From Ulva prolifera (taxonomy: Eukaryota > Chlorophyta > Ulvophyceae > Ulvales > Ulvaceae), in contig CM041198.1 of the NCBI GenBank assembly GCA_023078555.1, forward strand, positions 2,778,800 through 2,842,799: a stretch of 64,000 nucleotides of DNA, read 5' to 3'. Made by a program: the position numbers and the translations under genes. Within the stretch, counting starts at the first letter, position 1. Each line of letters opens with the position of its first letter. This document shows, in pieces, positions 33,801-44,100 of this stretch. Below the pieces are notes generated by a model. That model had not been told where the DNA came from, did not search any database, and was given only the letters and a program-made list of their open reading frames with translations.

Positions 33801-36800
33801 CTTGACTTCTATCCCGTCAAAAACAATGATCATAATGATAACTATAGAAATCCGCCAGCACAAGCACTCACATGCGGGCGGCGCGCAGGTGCTGGCGGCG
33901 GAGGCACGGGTGTTCTTCTGCAAGTACAACGACCCCATCTACGTCAAGCTCGAGAAGCTCGACATCATGGCCGCCCTCGCCTCCGACAAGACGACCATGG
34001 CCGTGCTCGCGGAACTCAAGGAGTACGCCCAGGTGCGCCTCCCCTCCCGCTCTCGTTTTGGCCACAGAGCGCCACCATGGCCCTTTTTGTTTTGGCCAGG
34101 CGATACCCATGCTGCTCATGTCTACTGCAGTTTTACTGCGATGTGTTGCGGAATGTTTTGGGTTGATTAACAACCCATTAACTGAAGTTCCCGAAACCAA
34201 GCTGAAAATGCCACATGTTGGTGTGGGGGAACATACACGATCACAGCCACGGCGGAGGCTTGCCCCCCTCTGAGCTGGCTGATGTCAGTCATGCTTGTTG
34301 GAAGGCGTGTGAGGGCAGCAGAGGCATGCCGTGTCGTCACTGCGTGAGCGGCCGTCGGCATTCGCCCGGGTTCTCACGCGATGGCAGCTGCCTGGGAAGG
34401 GCTGCAATCGTCGGTACCACGCCTTGTAGACCCGCCTAGCAGCTAAAAAAATAAGAAACAGGGGCCTCGCCAGCCCCTGCCAGACACCCAAGGCAGTGCA
34501 GGGCGTGGATGTGGACATGAATCAACTGCCAAGTTGTTGAGCTTGGTGTGCAGGAGGTGGATGTGGACTTTGTGCGGAAGAGTGTCGGGTGCATCGGGCA
34601 GGTCGCGATCCGCCTCGAGGCTGCGGCGCAGCGGTGCGTGGAGGCGCTGCTGGAGCTCGTGCAGCTGCGGGTGTCTTACGTCGTGCAAGAGGCGGTCGTC
34701 GTCATCAAGGTGCGCCAACACACGTTTTTTTTTTCCTCCGCTCACTCAACCGTGGGGTGTCTGTGTTTGATCACACTGCCGCTGATGTTCTATCCAAATG
34801 CACCTCGTTCACGCAATGAGATGTCTCTGAATTTGACGATTCCACGGCTGATGCCAATGTGCCTCCACGTCGGTGCGTCAGCTGTGTAGAATCTCTCCAT
34901 TGTGTAGCTCTGCCGTGCGATGACCGCTCCCCCCCGTTCGCCGTGTGCACCCTGCAGCCACTGAATGGTTCCGCGCCACCGCAGGATATCTTCCGGCGGT
35001 ATCCGAATCGCTTCGAGAGCGTCATCAGCGAGCTCTGCGCCGCCCTCGACGTCCTCGAGGAGCCCGACGCCAAGGCCGCGATGGTCTGGATCATCGGTGA
35101 GTTTGCGCAGCGCATCGACAACGCGGACGAGCTGCTGAGCTACCTCCTCGACAACTTCCTCGACGAGCCCGTGCCCGTGCAGCTGCAGCTGCTGACGGCG
35201 GCCGTGAAGCTGTTCCTGAAGCGCCCGGGGCTGCCCGAGGCGCAGACAATGATCAGCACGGTGCTCACGGCCGCGACGCAGCAGAGTGACAACCCGGACC
35301 TGCGGGACCGGGCGTTTCTCTACTGGCGCCTGCTCTCCTCGCTGCCAGAGGTGCGGGTCTCTTGTAATGCATGTACAACCATATGCAGGGCCCTCGCCTG
35401 CTGTATGTTCGCAACGGGAGCACGGCCGCATGGGAGAACCATATGCGGGGCCCTCGCCTACTGCGTCTTGTCAGCGCGGTACATGCGGTGGCGGGCGACG
35501 CAGCTTTCGTGCGTGCATGCTGTGTTGACTGGCTGAGTCAGGCTGGGGCTAGTCGGTGTGGCTGTCGCGCGGACCGTGATGCATGCGCCTGCGGCAGTCC
35601 CGACGTGCGGTATCAGACGGTGCTATCACGGCGCCTGCTCTTGCTGCTGCCAGAGGTAATCGAAGGGCTTGTTGTGTGCGGCAGCACCTCGCAGCCCTTG
35701 TGTCCCTCGTGCCGGAGACGGCGTGCGTGTACGCGGCGCGCTCTGCGCATTTCGCCCTGTTCCCACATTGCACGGCCGGTGCATTGCGGCAGGCTCCATG
35801 TCGCCAACATCGATGTCACCCCGGCGCAGCCGCAGCGGAGTCTGCGCACAGCGTCAGCTGACCCACCACAAGTCACCACATACGCCCGAAAATGATCGAA
35901 ACGCAAAAACGGAACATGAAGCTTGTGATGTCAGCGAGGGCGTGTGCAGGATGCCCAGCAGGTCGTGCTTGCGGACCGGCCGGCCATCGCGGAGGCCTCC
36001 CTCCGCCTCGACCCCGACGTCCGCGACGAGCTCCTCAAGCAGCTGTCGACCCTCGCGTCCGTGTACCACAAGCTGCCGGCGTCGTTCGTCAAGGTGCGCC
36101 GCGCCGCCGTGCACCGCGCCGAGGACCTCGAGCAGCTGCGGGCCGCGAGCGACGGCGGCGGCGGCGACGGCGCGGACGGGGACGGGGCCCTCGCGGGCGC
36201 GAGCAGCGGCCCCGCGCCGGTGGACGAGGCTGCGGCGGCGGACGCGGGCGTGAGCGGCGCGGACGCGGTCGGGGACCTGCTCGGCGGCTTGGACGACGTG
36301 CCGGTGCGTGCTGCGTGCTGCGTGCTGCGGGGGATGTGTGCACGGGGGCCCGTCGAAAGTTCGGCACTAGCAGTCCCGCGATGGTGAGTAGCGTGAGTGT
36401 GCGGACGCACGATGATGTGTTGTGCGCGTCATACAATGCAAGCCACCTGTGGCCACTAGATCTGAGGGTTCTGGGAGCAACCTTTGTGCAGAGTGTATGT
36501 CTGTGTGTTCTACAGTGCCTTGAGTGTCTATGCAGGCGGCGCCGTCAACGGATGCGGCCGGCGGCGGCGCCATCGGCGACCTGCTGGGGGGCCTGGACGA
36601 CCTGTCGGTCGGGCCGCAGCCGTCGTCGTCCACGACCGCCGGGGGCCCCCCCGCCTCCGAGGACGCCTTCAGCCTCTCGGCGCTGGACTCTCTGCCGGTG
36701 CCGGCGGCCGGCGCGGCGGCGCTCGCCGGCCTCCCGAAGCTCGCCAACGCGGCCGCAGCACACGGCTGCGACGTGCACGGCCGGTTGCGCCGCGGCGGCG

Positions 36801-37507
36801 GCGGGGAGTACGAGTTCTGTTTCGGGCTGCTCAACACGACGGCGGCACCGCTGACTGGCTTCCACATCCAGGTGTGACACTTCCTGAGTCGAGCTCATGC
36901 GCTCCTGCGTGTGACTGGTCTCCCTGCTGGTGCATTGTCGTTGGCTTTCAGATCTTTGCAATTTCAAGGAGATCCGACACCCGCGCTGCGCTCCCTCCCT
37001 CCGCATGTGTAGCTCACGCAGCCGCTCGCATGCATCTCGCCGGTCGGCTCGCTTGCCTCCGCCACAAGCCACGCGCGTTGACCAATCACAATGTAACATC
37101 AGCGGACCGGTGACGCGCTCACGCGTGCGGTGCAGTTGAATCGCAACGCTCTCGGGGTGGGCGTGCTGCAAGGGGACACGGCACTCGCGCTCGCCTCGCT
37201 CGCGCCGGGGCAGGCCGCTCAGACGGTGAAGAAGCTGGCCACCATCCCCGGCAAGGTCGACGCGTCCCTCGGCGCCTTGCTGCAGATTGCTCTCAAGTGG
37301 GCGGAGCTGCCGCCCACGGCGCCGTTCGTCATGGTGCAGGTGCGGCGGCGCTCGCAGCCGGTCGGAGCGTCCGTGGCGTCATGCATGCTGACATCGCAGC
37401 ACGTTCCGGCTCGCCGCAGCATGCCCCACCCTGACTGCACATGTGTCGATGTATGCCTGCCTGTCATGAACCGAGGTTATTGTGCCATGTGGATGGTGCA
37501 TTGCTAG
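30857..37507 (+). CDS. AP-1/AP-2 complex beta-adaptin (large subunit)
   Basis: Eleven exons in phase: 30857-30896, 30977-31212, 31293-31406, 31646-31906, 32596-32880, 33889-34032, 34554-34709, 34985-35350, 35950-36303, 36536-36871, 37136-37339 (832 residues). The trunk is unmistakable: [117 protein letters not shown]. Beta-adaptin binds clathrin, accessory proteins and di-leucine sorting signals in coats at the trans-Golgi or plasma membrane. The Gly/Ala-rich hinge carries GDLLGGLDD twice, in adjacent exons. The beta-sandwich part of the appendage is present, but no platform subdomain was recognised; read-through past 37339 stops at 37507. All splice junctions used have GTGCG, GTTCG, GTGTG or GTAGT donors and CAG acceptors. 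Confidence 0.93.
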
Positions 37508-38502
37508 GTAGAGGATCTGCGTCTCGGTTGCGGTGCTGCTGCATTGACACATGGCATCGAAGACTGGGCCTCCCCTTGCCTTGCAAGAGTGTGCGTGGAG
37601 ATGTACACCAGCATGTATGTGAGTTCTGCTGCAGCGAACAATCCTGCTCAGAGTTTCCTAAGCCATGAGTCCAACGAACTGCCTGTGGAGACATGGACTA
37701 TGATGGCATTGCTATTAATGTCATGCCCAGTGTGTCACAGACTGGTGAACAGGTCAATGAACATCATGATATAAATGGTGGACATCTTTCCAGTCGAATT
37801 GAATGTGCAGGATTCGATACCGTCGGAGCTCATGCGCGCACAGCAAGATCATGATGCGCTAGGGGGTTTGTTGTAACTGACTGGTTGAAAGGATTCGTGT
37901 GAAGCGATCGCTGTCACGACTATGGCACCAGCCCCTAGTTTTGCAGCAGTCTAACATTGTAATCTTACAAGCACATCGCCAACACTTGCTCGTCCATGTG
38001 TACCAAGCCGGTGGAATCATTTGATGGTTGCTTTACACCATCACTCACTGTAAAACTTTGGACGAGGCATAACACAGTCTACCCGCCATGGCTCTGTCAA
38101 TTTGGTCCTTCTCTGGCCACAATTAAATTAACACAAGAAGGACAATTTCGAGATGCATGCTAACGAGGGACGCAAGCACTGTTTTGTCAAATGGCAGCAT
38201 GAGGGTGATCTTGGCCAATGTGGGTCATATCTCACGCTTGGACCGAGTGCTCCGTCTTTGAGACGCCTGCTCAGCATCATTCCGTCATCAAGCTGCAAAA
38301 GTTTCCAGATGTAAGCGTTCCCAATGCAGTTGCATACCTTACTGCTACTCGGTGATCCTGTTTCAGTGACCTGGTAATTATTGTCAGGTGCAAATCTAGT
38401 AACAGATTTCCTCTCCCTGAAACAAGAGCTATGGATTCAGGCAGTTGGTGTCATTGGGAGCAAATGAGGAAGTGAGCTGCACCGCTGCAGCATTCGCTGC
38501 CA
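37508..38502. other. No supported gene
   Basis: Searched for the missing adaptin platform domain and nothing recognisable was found. TGTAA at 37872-37876 could end a longer adaptin transcript. Confidence 0.4.
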
Positions 38503-38862
38503 TCATGAAAATGATTGCACAACACACCGTTTGCTTCTTCGGACTGTGTGCCCTTCGTCATCTTCAACATAAATTGTCCCCCCCGAGTTTGAAACTATTT
38601 TTGGTTCTTCGCCATTGACATTCTTCTGGTATTCTTCTGGTTCTTGAAGGTAGAGGATTAGTGCCAAGGCTGCTAGCGACAGCAGCAGAAGCGCGACCGG
38701 GACTACAGTGGCGAAGATCGTTGCGTGGCCATGACTGGATCTCAAATCAAAGGTTTTAGATTTTGCCCTTCTGCGGCCAGTCGCAGTTTGTCGCGTCAGG
38801 CATAACATACCTGCGAAGTGTGGGTCCTGGAGCAGCTCATAAACCTCTGTCGACGGACGCAT
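38503..38862 (-). CDS. Small single-pass membrane protein or last exon of one
   Basis: From ATG at 38862 the frame gives 119 residues. A basic segment (GRRRAKSK) and HGHAT precede one strong membrane helix (about residues 48-72, FATVVPVALLLLSLAALALI), then an acidic tail (EPEEYQKN, IYVEDDEG). GTATGT at the GGTATGTTATG site and a pyrimidine-poor AG 70 bases on could be an intron, but phases do not fit the open frame, so the intronless reading is kept. Upstream minus-strand DNA (38870-39000) has a leucine-rich, Cys-containing frame that may be an earlier exon of a secreted/type I protein. No family recognised. Confidence 0.4.
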   Translation of the reverse strand: MRPSTEVYELLQDPHFAGMLCLTRQTATGRRRAKSKTFDLRSSHGHATIFATVVPVALLLLSLAALALILYLQEPEEYQKNVNGEEPKIVSNSGGTIYVEDDEGHTVRRSKRCVVQSFS

Positions 38863-39726
38863 TCTTCACATATGATGGGTAGCAATTATTGCAATATGGA
38901 GTGTCCTGAGCACAGCGCCTGGGCCCATGCAGCACCTCTCGCGAAAGGCAACAACAGCAACAGGTCCAGCCCAGGAGTTCCCGCAGTCGACGGTTTACAC
39001 GCTCACCTCACGGCTATCATCACCATTGAGGCACTCACAGCATTATTGCGTGTTGGCACTCGCCTGCGTCTCTTCATCACCGCTGATCTCTGGCTCAGTG
39101 CACCGCGGAAGTGCCACTGTGCATGTGGCGTGCAGCGTACTCACTGCCGGTCCGGGTGGCCGCGTTCTGCTGGACGCCGCTGTCTCCTCCTGCAATTGCT
39201 AGCATCTCCTCTTCCATGCTCTACAAAACAGCAACGCTTCGTTGTGCAGCAGGACAGATGGCGCTTGGCGAAAGAAAGCAGGAATGACACCCACTCCACC
39301 GCTCTCCACCTTGAAACCAAGGCGTGTTCTATGAACGCGTCTAGCAGTCAGCATAAATTGAGATTCAATACAACAAGCTAGGCGAAAACTTCAACCGCAG
39401 CAAAGCGATGGAGCTGCCCTGCTGCAGACTGGTCTAGCACTGTAGGCCACATCGATTGACAAGGCTGAGCTCCGACCCACCCTCGAGCTGGTAAGTCTGC
39501 ACGGCTTATAACTGTCAGCTTTTCAATAAATATGGCTCAGACTACGTACTGCCGAATGCTGTGTCAGTCACTGTTATGGCAGTGGTTGCCAGTGTACAGA
39601 GCGTGTTGGTATTCCAGGCTGCTATCAACAGCTCCCTGCACGGAGCTGCAGATCGATGAGAGACCAATATCAATACTTTCGGTGCAGATGGGGCCATGGC
39701 ATGCTGTGCCTTGGATGTCAGGGACT

Positions 39727-40591
39727 CTACTTGCTTGCCAGCTTGTCCACCTGGTAGACTCCACTCTTGGTGTACCTGCGGTCAAAGCCCTGGTGCCACA
39801 CAGTATGAGACTTTCTGAAAAGTATCCATGAGGTGTGAAGCGTGACCAATGAGGCCGCCCGGAAGCGTATGTTGCAGCCCTGCTCGTGTGTGTGAATACC
39901 ACCAGCAAGCTTTCCAAGCGCAGTGATCACAGCAGCTTGAGTCCGGAAAGTCTGGGCAGACTGGCCAGAGGACCCTTCAACACTAGATAATATGCAAAGA
40001 TTCAGAATTGTGGGGGAGCAGCAATGATCAGCAGCAATGCAGCTTCTTGACCAGAATCTTGTCCACGACAGCAAGCGCAAATGCTCAGCAGTCCGAGTGC
40101 AGGCTTCACCACTGCCACACAGGCCAGCTGACGCAAGTGTCTGCTGCACAAACTTTGCACCAACAAAGAAGTACATAATGTAAAGCTCATCAGATTCTGG
40201 TGGCAGGCCTGTGTCGACATGAAACACGGCCTTTGAACAAACACTGAGATCTAGAACTCTAGTTTCACCTATTGTTTTGAAGCCTTGTTGTTTCTGAGTG
40301 ATCAATTATCGGGATGCCATGAAGCCTCCCACAATGGGTGAGCGTGAAGAGTCATAGCTGGTATCTGCGGATCGTGAGCTCAGTAAATGACTTGCTCTGG
40401 GAGTCGACGTCTACAAAACATAAGAACGCAATGAGCCATCATGTGCAGACGCCCAAGGTGCCTTGCTGGTCCTGGCTAGGCCTCCAGGCACAGCAAGGCA
40501 CCTTGAGCACATATCCAAGCGTGATGTGGGTGCTGAATTTGCCATTCTGCTGGCGTGGCTGTGAACAGGGTTGCTGTTTGTATGTGATGGC
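39727..40591 (-). CDS. Gene of unknown function, exon chain tentative
   Basis: Minus-strand exons 40591-40502, 40410-40392, 40268-40110 and 39974-39727 (stop) agree in phase. Readable parts: NGKFSTHITLGYVLK, VFHVDTGLPPESDELYIMYF, TQAAVITALGKLAGGIHTHE, WHQGFDRRYTKSGVYQVDKL. The last exon is the most convincing. The 19-base second exon and the last acceptor (TTGAAG) are weak. An alternative frame through the first two exons ends SKSFTELTIRRYQL-stop near 40360 and would connect upstream to a frame with CRRCKRFMNQELTDCEHG (40700-40860), which looks zinc-binding. Both cannot be right. The 5' end is unknown. Confidence 0.4.
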
Positions 40592-41163
40592 CTGCAAAGA
40601 GAGACAAGCACCACCGCAGCTGAGTTTGTCGAGTTGCAACAATCAGTGCGAGAAGTAGGCCAGCAGCTCTGACTTCAGTACGGTAAGGCTTGATCAAGCT
40701 TGAGCAGCATATGCAGCGACGCTAGCAGCTGGCATACTGGTGCCGTGCTCACAGTCCGTCAACTCCTGATTCATGAACCGCTTACAGCGTCTGCATGTCA
40801 CTGAAGAGCGCAGCATGGATTTAACACGTGGTTTCGAAGCTGAGTGCAGCTCTGTAGATCCATGCTCTTCGAACACGGCAAAGTGGCGTCGGGTGCAGCT
40901 TGTTCACAGCGGTGCTTTCAAGGACCAAACTGTCACAGTGCACGGTAACAGTTAGTTGAGGCACGAGCGCGATACACTCTTCCTAACAGAGTGAGATATT
41001 TATGAAGTCTGCTGTAATATATGACTTACCTTTGGGCCGTAGCGAGTTTGCGGACAGACAATCGCTTGCTTCACTTCTGGGTCCCAGCGGGCGTGTACCG
41101 GGGCGATCTGAAGACAGTAGGACGAGCGATTGATAAAGCGCCTCTTACCTCTATCTACTGGAT

Positions 41164-44100
41164 ATGGTAGATGGGGGGAGCGAATGGGCTGCTTTGCCAC
41201 AAGATGTGGTCACTCGCGTGTGCAAGTTCCTTGACGACGATTCCATCGGGGCAATGCGCTGTACATGCAGAGCATGGGCCACCGCTCCCACCATAGTCGA
41301 CTTCTCCTCGAGACTGACAGTGGGTACGCTGCATTGCACTGCGCTAGCAAGAAGGGCCGATGCAGCAGTACAAGCGTGTGTGCTCAAAACAGCTGTAGCT
41401 GCAGCAAATGAGCTAGCCTTTCGTGGCACACTCCGGTCCTATCGACCATGTTAGCACACTTGTAGGTCTGCTGCCGGTGGCAGGCCTGGCGCTCCTGAAA
41501 GCTATGCCTCAGGTGCGCACACTCTGTTTGCACCAGCCAGATCCAGCCACTTCAGGAGGCATAGAGCTACACATGCCACCACAGCCACCAGACGACGACC
41601 CGTACACTCCGCTCTGGCAGCACCTGGCTGCATCAAGCCACCTGACATCCCTCAGCCTCCTGGGCTCTTTCGCTCTGCTCCTCACGCCCACCACATCTGA
41701 GCCCCCCCCTCCACCACAGCCAGCATCGCCCACACCGAAGCCAAGACAACATGGGCCGACCAACGCAACAGACCTCGATCTAGACTACTTCTTCGGCGAA
41801 ACTCCTAGCCCAGACATCACCAGCCAAGAAAACCCAGAATTCATCCCAACGCCTAGCACACACCCCCTCTCACCACCACCCCCACTCAACACCACCGCGG
41901 CAGCAGCTCAACCATCCGCAAATCTACAGAAGCCACGCCAAGCGACCGCCTACCCCCACCAAACCACCTTCACCTCAGCTCTCGTCGCCCTCGCACCGTC
42001 CCTGCGCAGCCTCACGCTCCAGAACGCGCCCCTCACGCCCCCGCTCTGCGCAGCTCTCGCACAGCTCACACACCTCACCCACCTTGACGTCTCCGCATCA
42101 GAGAAGGTGTTCACGGCCGCCGGGGGCCGCGCGGAGACCGTGCGGCGGCCGGACTGCGAGACCTGGGCCGCGTGGCGACACCAGGGCTCCACGCACCAGA
42201 CGCAGCACGTCGCGCTGCCGCACGCGCTGCGGCACTGCACTGCGCTGCACCTCTCGTGGCTACAGGGGCTGCAGCAGCTGTCGGTGCGGGGCCAGCAGGG
42301 CCTGCCGTGGTCGGCGATCGAGTCTGTGACGGCGCTGACTGCTCTGACGGCGCTAGACGTCGCGCACTGCATCGACATGCCCAACACCGCCATCTACCAG
42401 GTGCGCCGCCCTCGCTGCAATGCTGCTGAACGGGTATAATGCATGTGTCGAATGCATGTATGCAACTGTGCGGAGGACGGTTGTGCGGGCAGTAGCGATG
42501 CATGTAGTCCACCACCATCAAACCTCGAAACCACAGGCATCAACACAGGTGCATTGCCGCATTGTTTGTCCGCAGGGAACGTAAACAGGCTGTTCTGCCC
42601 CACGCAACCGCCTAGGCACCGGCATGTGTTTATACTCAAATCAGATTCTTTGTTTAGGCCGCGCTCATCTTGCATAGTCGGGGGTTTGTGATTGGGTGCA
42701 GCGGACGGCTGAAGCTGTGCTATCCATGAAGCAAAGGAAACATTCGAGATGATACGGCGACGTGGTTTCACGATGCAGGTGTGTGCCGCGCTGCCGGCCC
42801 TGAGGCACCTCGACGCGTCGTACGGAGACGTCCAGATGCACGCCCCCGGCGCCCTGCCCCTCGCACACCTCCACCTCAGCCGCGGCGCCACCGCCGGCGA
42901 AGCCCTGCCGCCGTCCCTCTCCGCCGCCACGGCCCCCGCCCCCGCGCTGACGTTCCTCTCCGTCGCCGGTCGCGTCATCACGCACCCCCTCGTGACGCTC
43001 CTCGCCGCGCTCGCTGACCTGCGCTACCTCGACATCAGCGCGTGCGCGCTCGTGGAGGAGGAGGCGCCGATGCTGGCGCCGCTGTCGCGCCTGCAGCGCC
43101 TGCGTGGCGTACGCATGCGCCACATGCTTGGGCGCTTCAACTACCTCGCCTCAGGTGCGGCTCTCCGGCACCCTGCCGGCTGCTGGAAGCTTTCGCCTCT
43201 GGCTCACCTGCACAAGAACAACGCCTTCACCGGCTATTTTCAGAGATTCAAAAATTCTGGGCCCAACAGTGTGAGCTGGATGTCTGCTGTCGTCCGTGTG
43301 ACACAAGTGTGCATCTTTGTTTCCTGCACATTTCCTTGTCGTTTGTCGAGAGCTCGTGGGCGACGGTGCTTGCGCCTCCGCTGGCCGGGGACAGATGCCT
43401 TGGAGAGCAAAACAAAAATACGTGCTGTGCGGATGCGAGCAGTAGGATGCGGCAGCATGGTGCACAACGCCGCTGCGTCACCTGTGCAAGCCTTGACTTT
43501 CGGCACTGCCTCAGGCCACGTGCCACCGTGCACAACACACACGGTGCCCCCGTGGCACCTGCCGGGTACATCACCGCCGCAGCGCTCCCCCTGCAGTGCC
43601 CTGCCATGCCGGCGATCTCTACCCTAGCACCTCGGCACTTCCCCAGCCGCCCGCAGCCGTCCGCAGTGCCCCATTGTGCCTACTATATCAGTCACATGAC
43701 ATGGTCCCGGATTTCAGGGTTGTTAATGTCCAAATGGAACTGGCTATGTATTGATGCATGCACACACATACCTTTTCTGCGTCTCGGGGCTACTCCGCAG
43801 GCCGGGACTCTGCTATCAGGCATGTTCCATGAATTCAGGCCGCTCTGCAGGCCTGGACACTGCTTTCAGGCATGCTCCATGACTTCAAGCTGCTCTGCAG
43901 GCCTGGACACTGCGCTGGGGGGCATGCCGGAGCTCGAGGAGCTAGACGCGACGCACGCCGAGCGCTTTCCAATGTTTGCCCTCGGAGACGCCCCCGCGCA
44001 GCCCCCCCGCCTCCCCGCGGGCCTCGCCACCTCCGCCGCCTTCGACGAGATGCCGCGGCACCGCCTCGCCGACCTCCTCGACGCCGAGGGCACACCTCGG

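Noticed and set aside
37340-38500. Missing beta-adaptin platform exons
   Set aside because: Scanned the forward frames for the expected aromatic and hydrophobic pattern and found nothing convincing; reported as absent, not as annotated exons.
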